Below are positions 23,434-31,802 of a stretch of DNA of 45,447 bases, piece by piece. The stretch comes from Candidatus Desulfobacula maris. GTDB taxonomy: Bacteria; Desulfobacterota; Desulfobacteria; Desulfobacterales; Desulfobacteraceae. The notes beneath the pieces are model-generated. The model did no database searches and was not told where the DNA came from. It saw only the letters and a list, made by a program, of their open reading frames with translations. Location: contig JACNHV010000252.1 of assembly GCA_014383445.1 (NCBI GenBank), positions 1-45,447 of the forward strand. The letters run 5' to 3'. The position numbers were made by a program, and so were the translations under genes. The stretch's first letter is position 1; each line of letters starts with the position of its first letter.

Positions 23434-24485
23434 TGTTTCCCCCATTGTTCTGATTTTAATCTATCTTGGTCAGTTCCCCTGGCGAGAGTTTTGTTTGATC
23501 CTCTCCAGACAGTATTTTCATCATCTGCCTCATGCATATTTGCCATAAACATATTTGCATTAGAAAAATTTGAGTTTTTTATACTGGCATGAGAAAGATC
23601 AGCATAGGTAAGATCAGCACCTTCAAAAATGGAATTCTCTGCTGCAACTTCTTCCATCTGAGCTTGATAAAGATTGGCAGAAGTAAAATTAGTTTTTAAG
23701 AGCTGAGACTTTTGCATAGTTGCCATTTTCATATATGCGTTAATAAAACTGGCTTCAGAAAGCTTAGCTTCATAAAAATTTGCATATTCAAGGTAAGCAT
23801 TGTCAAATTTGGATCCCTTTAAAGATGATTGTATAAATCCTGACTGCTTGAGTTTTGCTCCGGAAAAATCACAATTATTCAGCTTACTATTATAAAACTG
23901 AACTTGAGTTAAATCCATATCTGAAAAATTTGTTTCTTCAAATATGGCATTAAAAAAACCTGATAAATGGATAGATGTTTTTAAAAAATTATTATTTTCA
24001 AATTCGCATTCATAGAATACCGCTTTATAGAGAACTGCCTCAGAAAAATTAACATTTTGCATTTTACAAGAATTAAAAACTGTAGTAGCAAGATTGGAAT
24101 TGATAAAAGACGCTCCATCCAGATTGGCATCTGAGAAAACACACATCCCTTCAAATTTGGAATTTGAAAAATCTGCCTGAACCATTTCAGACCCTATAAA
24201 TTTAATAAACTCATAGCTGATGCCTTTAAAACCCGCTTTTTCAAGATTGCATTTAATGAAATTTGTCTCATTCAGGTTTGCCTGGAAAAATATAGCATTC
24301 TTTATAGAGCAGTTGTTAAAAATTGCTTCTTTCAGTTTGGCCCCTGTAAAATCACAATTATCAAAGCAGACTTCACTGAAAACACCGCCTGACAGATCAA
24401 GTCCTTTGCAATCCATTCCGGAAAAATCTTCTTCATGGAAAAATTCTCCGGACTTGATCTTTTTTGAAAGTTCTTCACCTGTCAT
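23430..24485 (-). CDS. Pentapeptide-repeat protein
   Basis: This 351-residue protein consists almost wholly of A(D/N)LXX pentapeptide repeats from about residue 20 to 325. Examples are ANLNETNFIKCNLEKAGF and ADLTYADLSHASIKNSNF. The repeats should fold as a right-handed quadrilateral beta helix. There is no signal peptide. It overlaps DUF3540 by 4 bp and starts 2 bp after the larger DUF2169-pentapeptide gene, with GGAGG inside that gene. Pentapeptide proteins can mimic DNA or act as scaffolds; beside DUF2169 they are usually T6SS cargo or adaptors. Whether it is secreted is unknown. Confidence 0.9.
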   Translation of the reverse strand: MTGEELSKKIKSGEFFHEEDFSGMDCKGLDLSGGVFSEVCFDNCDFTGAKLKEAIFNNCSIKNAIFFQANLNETNFIKCNLEKAGFKGISYEFIKFIGSEMVQADFSNSKFEGMCVFSDANLDGASFINSNLATTVFNSCKMQNVNFSEAVLYKAVFYECEFENNNFLKTSIHLSGFFNAIFEETNFSDMDLTQVQFYNSKLNNCDFSGAKLKQSGFIQSSLKGSKFDNAYLEYANFYEAKLSEASFINAYMKMATMQKSQLLKTNFTSANLYQAQMEEVAAENSIFEGADLTYADLSHASIKNSNFSNANMFMANMHEADDENTVWRGSNKTLARGTDQDRLKSEQWGKQ

Positions 24486-24487
24486 TA

Positions 24488-27421
24488 TTACGGCCTCCAG
24501 TGTTCAATTAGAGTTGCATCAAGGTTACTGCCTCTGAAATCCGTATCTGTTATTGTAGATCTTAAAAAATCTACTGCATGTAAATTGGCGCCTATAAATG
24601 ATGCACCCACCAGATTTGCCTTTGCAAGGGAACCTTGATCAAGGTTTATTTTATATAGTTTAGCTCTGGTAAGTTTTGCTTTCCGAAATTGAGCATTCTT
24701 AGCCTGTGCATAAGACAAATCAGATTCTGAAAGATCTGTACTGCCAAAAAAGGCATTTTCAATATTTGAATATGACAGATCCGATTTTTGCATATCCATA
24801 TTCTGGAAATTTGCCTGCGCAAGACAGGCACCTTTGAATTTAAGATTCTCCATGGAATATTTCTCAGGCTCAGTTGCAACAAAGCAGGCATTTGAAAGGT
24901 CTGCTTTTTCAAAGCTGACATTTTTCAATTGAGTTTCAACAAACGCACATTTATTCATCAAGCTTTCGGAAAAATCACTATCTTCAATACTGCATTTTAT
25001 AAAAGCAGAAGTATTCATATCAGCATTTATAAATTTTGCTTTTGAAATTTTTGTTTCTATGAAATTTACCTTAGACATGTATGCCTTCGAAAAATTTGCA
25101 CCTTCAATCACTACTTCCAGGGATTCAATTCCTTCAAGGTTTGCATTTGTGAAATTGGCTTGGGTAAAATCACCTTTGGAAAGCTTTGCTGAGTTCAGGT
25201 TTGCATCTGTAAAGTTTGTCCGCAAGGCATGAACAGCACCCACATTTGCTTTTTCAAAGTTCGCACCTGTAAGGTCTGCATCTTCAAGGTCTGCCCTTGC
25301 CAGAATGGCTTCGGAAAAGTTTGCATTCTTGAGACTTGTGCCTTTGAAATTAACCTGTTCAAGGAAAGCCCCGCTCAGATCAATTCCATCAAGATTGACT
25401 CCTTCAAGATCAATGCAGGCCCAGTCTTTTCCTGATAGATCTTCACCCAATGAAACAGTCTCAAGGAAACGTGCTTTAACATCCTCTAAAGAATCCTTAT
25501 GCGGGGAAAGCCCTTCATCCATAAAATGGGCACCCATCAAATAGCCTTCCTTAAAACCCTTTTCAACTTCTTGCAATCCTTCTTCCACCTGCTTTGTGCT
25601 GGTCTCAAACATTTCTTGAATTTGTTTTTCTATATCCTTTGTCTTTTCATCTTCAATCCCCATTGCCTTCATTGATTGAACATGTTGCATTGCTTCCATT
25701 ATCTGGGGATTAATCTTTTCTGTTTGTGTTCTAATCTTTTCTATATCAATACGGGGCAGGGGTGCTTTTGCTTTTGAGGTTCCGTTAAAATCAATATCAT
25801 CCAAGGCTTTAAGACGCTCATTAATCTGTTTTTTTGAATCCTCCAGGAGTTTTACCTGGCCTGAACCTTTAGAACCAGCTACCTTTTTTGCTTCTTCTAT
25901 TTGTTTATCAATAGTTTCAATCTGCTCTTTTACCTGTTCTTTAACCTTTCCAATCTCTTTTTTAGTAAGATCCTGTGCCTCTTTTTGTTTTTTGCTTGAT
26001 AATTCATCTACAGCCTCCATAATTTCATCAATTTTGTCAAAGGAGAACCTCTTCATATCAAGTTTTTGTGGAGTATCTGCGGTTATTCCAGGCAAGATCG
26101 CTTCAAGTTTCTGGCTCATCGCTTCAATATCCGGGTCAGGTTTAACATCTGGTGGTTCTTTCATCATTTTCCTGATGTCAATTCTTCCGTCATCAGGAGT
26201 ATCAACATTCTCCATATTATTTTCAGCTTGCTGGATAACTTCTTCGATTTTTTCATCACTAATTTTTTGCGTGGCTTTTGCCTTTGCATCCATATTTTTT
26301 GAAAACGCGCTTTCCTCACCGTCTAATTCTGAAAGCCCCATTTCCATTAGAAGTTCCATTGCGCACTTATGACCTTCAGGTATTAGATCCTTGGTATTAA
26401 GATTGTTTAGCAACGCGTCATCACTGTTTTCCCGTTTTTCAAAAGCAGCTTTGTAATATTCAAGAGAGCGGGGTTCTTGTGATTTGTCTTCGTAGGCACA
26501 AAGAACATGAGAGATGTTTTCTGCCTCGTCATCTTCAACTTCAATAACCCCCCGGAAGATAAGGAGTCCAAGCAGTTTTTCAGGGAAAAACCAGATTGTA
26601 TCAAGGTTTAAAGGAAGTTCTCCAAATACCGCCTCGCCCTCTTTTCCCTGATTTATAAAACACCTTGTATAAAGCCCTGGTAATCGCCCTTCTATTATTG
26701 GAATCTCAGGATGCATATTATTAATAGAGAAACTTTCATCTCCTTTATAAAAATCTTTTATCCACTGGTTAGAAGGGGCACATAGAAAATATTTCCAGTC
26801 ATGGTCCTCAGGATATCCGGGGAAATACTTGTTCTTGTAATCAGAATCATAGGTCCCTTGATATTTCATCCTCTGAGGAAGCATGGGATAAAGATATGAG
26901 AAACCAACAGGGTCAGGTTTGTCTCCTTTGGATGCGACAAGATGCCTTGGGTCTTCAATGCAGGGTAGCAGGCCGTCATTAAATCCAATTCCATCAGGAT
27001 TTTTTTTAAATCCTTGTCCGCCAAAAGCCTTTGTATAGTCAAGGGGCATGGATCTTATTTCTTCAGGCTTTGAAGGAAAACCTGCTTTCCATTTTCTTGG
27101 GCCAAAAATAAATAACTTTTTCTCGATTTCATCGAGTCTGATTTTGATCTCACCCCCTGTAACTGCCTGATTGTCCGGGGCAAAAAAATTACCTGAAACA
27201 AGAAATTCGCCATTTGGTTTCGGCATCCCCATGTCAGGAAGGGAATTTTCCTCCATGCCCTCAAACGCGTCTTTGAGATAATTCACATCAAGAAGTTCTT
27301 CACTTGTCTGAAGATTCACACCAAGGATAGCTGAAGCAATGAAATAAAACTTTCTGTTTTGCTCCAGAACCTGATTGTTAAATCCCACTTGCAGGGGTCT
27401 AAATATTTGTATGGCAGGCAT
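24488..27421 (-). CDS. DUF2169-coiled coil-pentapeptide fusion protein
   Basis: This 977-residue protein has three regions. Residues 1-370 match DUF2169 (FGPRKWKAGFPSKPEEIRSM, DYTKAFGGQGF, RLPGLYTRCFINQ), a T6SS-associated chaperone-like domain thought to load effectors on VgrG. Residues about 390-640 are charged, helical and coiled-coil-like (KKEIGKVKEQVKEQIETIDK). Residues about 660-977 are pentapeptide repeats (DLEGVNLDGIDLSGAFLEQV). The start at 27421 is ATG; the in-frame GTG at 27427 lies just past the vgrG stop. Gene order vgrG-DUF2169 supports a loading role. The fusion may be the carrier of cargo that its DUF2169 end tethers to the spike. Confidence 0.9.
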   Translation of the reverse strand: MPAIQIFRPLQVGFNNQVLEQNRKFYFIASAILGVNLQTSEELLDVNYLKDAFEGMEENSLPDMGMPKPNGEFLVSGNFFAPDNQAVTGGEIKIRLDEIEKKLFIFGPRKWKAGFPSKPEEIRSMPLDYTKAFGGQGFKKNPDGIGFNDGLLPCIEDPRHLVASKGDKPDPVGFSYLYPMLPQRMKYQGTYDSDYKNKYFPGYPEDHDWKYFLCAPSNQWIKDFYKGDESFSINNMHPEIPIIEGRLPGLYTRCFINQGKEGEAVFGELPLNLDTIWFFPEKLLGLLIFRGVIEVEDDEAENISHVLCAYEDKSQEPRSLEYYKAAFEKRENSDDALLNNLNTKDLIPEGHKCAMELLMEMGLSELDGEESAFSKNMDAKAKATQKISDEKIEEVIQQAENNMENVDTPDDGRIDIRKMMKEPPDVKPDPDIEAMSQKLEAILPGITADTPQKLDMKRFSFDKIDEIMEAVDELSSKKQKEAQDLTKKEIGKVKEQVKEQIETIDKQIEEAKKVAGSKGSGQVKLLEDSKKQINERLKALDDIDFNGTSKAKAPLPRIDIEKIRTQTEKINPQIMEAMQHVQSMKAMGIEDEKTKDIEKQIQEMFETSTKQVEEGLQEVEKGFKEGYLMGAHFMDEGLSPHKDSLEDVKARFLETVSLGEDLSGKDWACIDLEGVNLDGIDLSGAFLEQVNFKGTSLKNANFSEAILARADLEDADLTGANFEKANVGAVHALRTNFTDANLNSAKLSKGDFTQANFTNANLEGIESLEVVIEGANFSKAYMSKVNFIETKISKAKFINADMNTSAFIKCSIEDSDFSESLMNKCAFVETQLKNVSFEKADLSNACFVATEPEKYSMENLKFKGACLAQANFQNMDMQKSDLSYSNIENAFFGSTDLSESDLSYAQAKNAQFRKAKLTRAKLYKINLDQGSLAKANLVGASFIGANLHAVDFLRSTITDTDFRGSNLDATLIEHWRP

Positions 27422-27431
27422 AATCACTCTT

Positions 27432-30400
27432 TCACATTTCGAGTTTCAGGGTATCAATACATACATCTAGTGTGGCTCCTTTTTTTAGTACTGTTGCGCC
27501 ACCGACCTTTACCTCTGCCGTTCCATCTGCTGCACAATATACTATTTTACCAAAATTTCTGGCATCTAATTCTATCGCAACTCCTGTTCCTAAGTTTAAC
27601 TTCACATCTAGAGAGGCACTTAGGCTCGCTGAAAGGTTAATACCGGCATACACTGACAAATCTAACTTGGCCGCCGCATAGGCTGACAAATTTATCTTGC
27701 CCGCCACATAGGCTGCGATACTGAGATCCAGGGCTGCAGAAACTGCTAAATCAAGATTTGTTGCTGCTTTAAAGCTAAATGAGGTGCCTGCGGCAAAGGT
27801 AAAGCTGGCTTTAGCCGTGTTGGCCCAGTTAAAATTGAAATTGTGTGTTGAATTGAATCCCTGGTGTTTGCTGCTGAATGCAATAATATTGCCAGTGTCT
27901 CGACAATGGGTATGAACACTGATAATACCTGCATTTTTATCCTCATATTTCTGGGAGAGTTTTGGTAAGTTTCCGTCATTTTCCCCTTTTGCGAAATAAT
28001 TCCATGTTGTTTCATTGAGTATCCCATCCCCATATGTCATTTCAGAGGTAGTCCTTCCCTTTGAATCCCAAGTTTTTTTTGCTTTGAGGGTGCCTTTTTC
28101 CTTCTTTTCCCAGGATTTAATAGCACCGCCTTTTCTGAATACTATATCAATTTCTTTGGAGGAGTGCTGGATATTAAGGGTATCTCCTTTGGTTACCTCA
28201 ATGGAATTTCCATCTTTATAACTGTATGAATTGCCAAAAGACTTTTCAACCCATACGCTTGTGTCATTGGCATCTGCTGTCGCTTCTTTCCAGTCAACAT
28301 CAGTGCCAATCTCAAGGTCAGCCTTTCCAAGCTTTCGGTCTGTATTAAAACTCCATGTTGGAGGGTCTTCATCTGGGTTAGTACAAGTCTGCCCATATCC
28401 ATAAGCTTTTGACCAATCAACATTATTCCAGTAAGGACCACCTTTGTTTAAAAGATCTTCGTTAATATTATCAGTATTAAGTACACCGGATTGATCCATA
28501 TGATTCTCAATATAGGCATTTCCCAGGTTATAAACCCAGTATCCTCCGAAATCGTAATAATTGCCTTCCTGCATGTGGAATGTATCCCGGTGGGAAACGC
28601 GGACATGTCCCCGGGCATAATGAGGCATCCATTTTTTCCAGTCCTCTTTGGTTTTTTCTATCCACGCCTTCCATTTTGTATCACAGTGGCTGTCCCAAAC
28701 CGATTGTCTGAGGTAATCTCTTAATCTTTTACTGGTATCGTTGTCTGAAACATCCCATCCACTCACATACCAGGGATGGTTAATGGGGCGGCTGGGGGTA
28801 TGGTTGATATACTCAATGTTTTGATATCCTTTTGCATCGGGGTGGTTTTGTTTAACCCAATAATTCCAATAGTCTTCCCAGGCTTCTCCAACGCTTTCAT
28901 ATAGATCTGGTAATTCATAATAATCATAGTCATCGGCAGTCCCATCTGTAAAACACCAGATTTTAGGAGTATTTTTGAAAAAATCGGTAAAGGTGTCGGG
29001 AATGGCCGGAACAGGCGCAACAATAAATTCTTCCAGATTGTTCGGAGCTGGCTGATCATCCTCCGGCAAAGTTGTTTTTTCATCATAACCATAAACATTG
29101 GATGGCGAAAAATTCTGCATTATTTCAAGTAAATCATCCGCTTTTGAATTAGCAGAGGGGGTATCAATTTTTCCCAGAAAACCGTCATCATCATCATCAT
29201 CAGCCTCATATCTGTCATGGCCGCTCTCTTCTGAAGGTCCCAGTTCCCGTCGCTTATACTTGCCTCCGGCAAAAGTTTCGATTTTATTAGGGGAATGGAT
29301 GGTAATAGATTCACTGCCGTCTGTGTCATTAAATTCGATATAGTTATTGGGATTGGAATTGCCCCTGGCCCTGGCATCACCGGCACCGGCCGACATGTTA
29401 TTAGGGTTCCGACCTGTTGTAATTGTAGACAATGCTTGATTACTGCTGTTTACCATGCTTGGTGTTTCAGGGTTGGGAACTGCTCCGGCGATAATTGGTC
29501 TGTCAGGATTACCGTCAATAAAAGTTAACAATACCTCTGTTCCTTTATGCAGAGGGAAATGCATACCCTGGTTCTGACCTGCTGATGGCTGCATCATGCG
29601 TACAAATGCTGAAGCCTTGCCGCCAAAACGACCGCTTCTGTCAAAGGGGAGAATGATCTTGTACCGGCCATGATCGTCCAGTTCAGGATGAACTCCCTCG
29701 CCGCTGGCATCTATTTTTGCATTGAGGGTTCCTGATATCCTTGGCTTTTTGCTTAAATGCTCAGGCCTGAACTGTTCGTTGGCGTAAATGGCTGTAAAGG
29801 TGTTGGAATAAAACATCTCCTCATCTCTGTGTTCAACGGCACCGCTTATTCCTGAAATCAAATATCCTGTCTGGTGCCCCTCATGGGTAACATCAGTCAC
29901 CAGGTATTTCCTGTTGTATACGTCTTTGTAGTGTTCATTGAGATCAAATGTATATCCCGGCACCATAAAAGGAACTGAACTTTCTCCCTGGAAAATTGAT
30001 TTTCTGCACAAAAGTGCTTCAGCCCTTATTTTTGCCAGCCTGTTCCCTTCATTAACCGAATCAAAATGTACTCCGTAAATATAGTTTTCCCCTCTGCCGT
30101 TTTCATCTACATCTGCAATACCTTCCATGGCCTGGGATGGTTTAAGATAGTTATAATCCTTTAAATAAACCCTTTGGGGAAGCAGGTTATGCTTACATAT
30201 GAACGATTGTATCACTTCCTTTGTATGAAGTGAAGCAAGCCCTGACTGGGGGTCATAAATAAGATCCTTGCCTAATAACAGATCTTTATGTTCCATTTTA
30301 GTGTCCGTAAAAACTACTTTTTCACCTTTTGGTGTCTGTTCAAAAAAGTAGTAAAGTCCTTCTCTTTCCGCCCATCTTGAAACAAAATTAAAATGGGACT

Positions 30401-30869
30401 CATCATATTGACAGATATATTCCAGTTTTTTGTAAATATTATTAGGATTAAGATTGAAGTCAAAATCGTATGTTTGTTTAAGTCCTCCATCTTTTAAAGC
30501 GTCTTCCATTATTTCAGGAATGGTCAAATCCAGGAACACCTGGTTGTGATGGGTTAAAGAAAGCCAAAAGAGTTTTGGTGCAAGAACAGCTTTAAAAAAA
30601 AGATAGTCATTAAATTCCTGGCTTTCTTCAAATTGTATAAGAATTCCATTGAAATCCACATTATCTTCTTCATCCCTGTGAATGGTAAAGATTGCAGGGT
30701 TCTGTAAAACCAGCAACGGGTCAATATCCCTTTTTTCCGAAACAAGCAATATCTCAAACTCATAGGGTTTGGAAACAGCTTCAAAGCCTTTAAAACTTAC
30801 AACTGTAAAAGTTTCTTTGTCCATTGCCTTGGAGATAAAAGAATATTTCATTTTATTTAATAAGGACAT
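27432..30869 (-). CDS. vgrG: VgrG spike protein (TssI) with large C-terminal extension
   Basis: This 1145-residue spike protein is much longer than usual (650-800). Residues 1-480 are the gp27/gp5 core (DESHFNFVSRWAEREGLYYF, GFEAVSKPYEFEI, FPLHKGTEVLLTFIDGNPDR). A poly-Asp segment near 560 (EADDDDDDGF) leads into a tryptophan-rich block (about 640-760: YESVGEAWEDYWNYWVKQNH). A repeat-rich beta region follows (YYDFGGYWVYNLGNAYIENH near 765). The tail (about 1020-1110) is Ala/Ser/Leu-rich beta helix (LDLSVYAGINLSASLSAS). VgrG trimerises as the tip of the T6SS tube. GGGG precedes the ATG. The Trp-rich block may be an effector or a decoration domain; I recognise no catalytic motif. Confidence 0.93.
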   Translation of the reverse strand: MSLLNKMKYSFISKAMDKETFTVVSFKGFEAVSKPYEFEILLVSEKRDIDPLLVLQNPAIFTIHRDEEDNVDFNGILIQFEESQEFNDYLFFKAVLAPKLFWLSLTHHNQVFLDLTIPEIMEDALKDGGLKQTYDFDFNLNPNNIYKKLEYICQYDESHFNFVSRWAEREGLYYFFEQTPKGEKVVFTDTKMEHKDLLLGKDLIYDPQSGLASLHTKEVIQSFICKHNLLPQRVYLKDYNYLKPSQAMEGIADVDENGRGENYIYGVHFDSVNEGNRLAKIRAEALLCRKSIFQGESSVPFMVPGYTFDLNEHYKDVYNRKYLVTDVTHEGHQTGYLISGISGAVEHRDEEMFYSNTFTAIYANEQFRPEHLSKKPRISGTLNAKIDASGEGVHPELDDHGRYKIILPFDRSGRFGGKASAFVRMMQPSAGQNQGMHFPLHKGTEVLLTFIDGNPDRPIIAGAVPNPETPSMVNSSNQALSTITTGRNPNNMSAGAGDARARGNSNPNNYIEFNDTDGSESITIHSPNKIETFAGGKYKRRELGPSEESGHDRYEADDDDDDGFLGKIDTPSANSKADDLLEIMQNFSPSNVYGYDEKTTLPEDDQPAPNNLEEFIVAPVPAIPDTFTDFFKNTPKIWCFTDGTADDYDYYELPDLYESVGEAWEDYWNYWVKQNHPDAKGYQNIEYINHTPSRPINHPWYVSGWDVSDNDTSKRLRDYLRQSVWDSHCDTKWKAWIEKTKEDWKKWMPHYARGHVRVSHRDTFHMQEGNYYDFGGYWVYNLGNAYIENHMDQSGVLNTDNINEDLLNKGGPYWNNVDWSKAYGYGQTCTNPDEDPPTWSFNTDRKLGKADLEIGTDVDWKEATADANDTSVWVEKSFGNSYSYKDGNSIEVTKGDTLNIQHSSKEIDIVFRKGGAIKSWEKKEKGTLKAKKTWDSKGRTTSEMTYGDGILNETTWNYFAKGENDGNLPKLSQKYEDKNAGIISVHTHCRDTGNIIAFSSKHQGFNSTHNFNFNWANTAKASFTFAAGTSFSFKAATNLDLAVSAALDLSIAAYVAGKINLSAYAAAKLDLSVYAGINLSASLSASLDVKLNLGTGVAIELDARNFGKIVYCAADGTAEVKVGGATVLKKGATLDVCIDTLKLEM

Positions 30870-30951
30870 TTTTTACCCCATATACATTATGATTCTTAAA
30901 GTGAATTTTTTAACAATTTTGTAAATTTTTATATGAAAAAATAAAAAAAGT

Positions 30952-31734
30952 TTACACAAGTTTTAATACATGAAAATCAGCCTCATCTTCCTCATCAGGC
31001 ATTTGGCCAAATAAAATATTGCCTGGAATATCTGTATATCTTACATAATAGGATTGATTTTCATCAATTGAATTTTTTACAGCCCAGGCTGTGTAGTCAT
31101 CTGTGCCTGATTTTAGCTTGAGACCCTGCATCTGATATTCAAGAATCGTTTTCAGGGGAATGGAACCTTTGGGTCCCACGCCATGGGCATTTGCCTCAGA
31201 TGTCAGGCCTCCTGCCAGCACACCATTCCATTTTGTACCCTTTGCAGGGCCGAATTCAAACCAGATGCCATAGCCCTGGTTGGCATGGATATTTATTCTG
31301 TATTCAGTGGGGATTTTTTTAACGGGTGTGTTTGCCTTTGCTGTCATCTTGGCAGCCAGAGATTTATTATCTGATTTGATGATATCACATCCCCTGAATG
31401 GAGTTGGCAGATCTTCTATCTTTAATGATTCATCCGGGCAGACAAATAGTATCGGAAACCCAATTCCCTTTATATGCTGTATGGAAAGGCAAAGAAGTGA
31501 CAATCCATATCTTACAGATTCTGATTCAAGATCTTTTTGTGTGCAGGATATAACCCAAAGGGCTGTATCCTTGGCAATAAGGTTTTCCAATGGCGACTGC
31601 CACGCCATTTTTTGCAGGTCATCCACCCAGAAATGCCCGTCAGGCGCAAGTCCGTATTTTTTAGCAAGGTTAAGCAGACCTGTAATCTGCTTTTCTTCCC
31701 TGGACATTGATGTAATCCATACTTTTTTTTGCAT
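30952..31734 (-). CDS. Unrecognised type VI locus protein
   Basis: I do not recognise this 260-residue protein. It has no signal peptide or membrane segment. The N-terminal half looks alpha/beta with hydrophobic strands (KVWITSM, DTALWVISCT, GFPILFVC). The C-terminal half is rich in Gly and aromatic residues (NQGYGIWFEFGPAKGTKWNG). The start at 31734 has AAGGAG with a 6-nt spacer; a TTG at 31737 is rejected. It sits between clpV and vgrG, 82 bp before vgrG, so it may be a VgrG adaptor, an immunity protein or an effector. Translation initiation lies in a tandem duplication (31736-31797). Confidence 0.75.
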   Translation of the reverse strand: MQKKVWITSMSREEKQITGLLNLAKKYGLAPDGHFWVDDLQKMAWQSPLENLIAKDTALWVISCTQKDLESESVRYGLSLLCLSIQHIKGIGFPILFVCPDESLKIEDLPTPFRGCDIIKSDNKSLAAKMTAKANTPVKKIPTEYRINIHANQGYGIWFEFGPAKGTKWNGVLAGGLTSEANAHGVGPKGSIPLKTILEYQMQGLKLKSGTDDYTAWAVKNSIDENQSYYVRYTDIPGNILFGQMPDEEDEADFHVLKLV

Positions 31735-31735
31735 C

Positions 31736-31797
31736 AATAACTCCTTTTGGCTATCCTTTGTGCATTAATAACTCTTTTTGGCTATCCTTTTTGCTTT
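31736..31797 (-). repeat. 31-bp tandem duplication of a translation-initiation region
   Basis: Positions 31736-31766 and 31767-31797 are adjacent copies with a few mismatches. Each carries, on the minus strand, a purine-rich site (aaaaggag or aaaaagag) followed by ttatt and an ATG. The upstream ATG (31765) opens only a four-codon frame (M-H-K-G-stop). The downstream copy starts the real gene at 31734. Confidence 0.8.
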
Positions 31798-31802
31798 AAA
31801 GA

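Noticed and set aside
22879-25544. Several plus-strand frames opposite the pentapeptide genes
   Set aside because: They are shadows created by the regular codon pattern of pentapeptide repeats.
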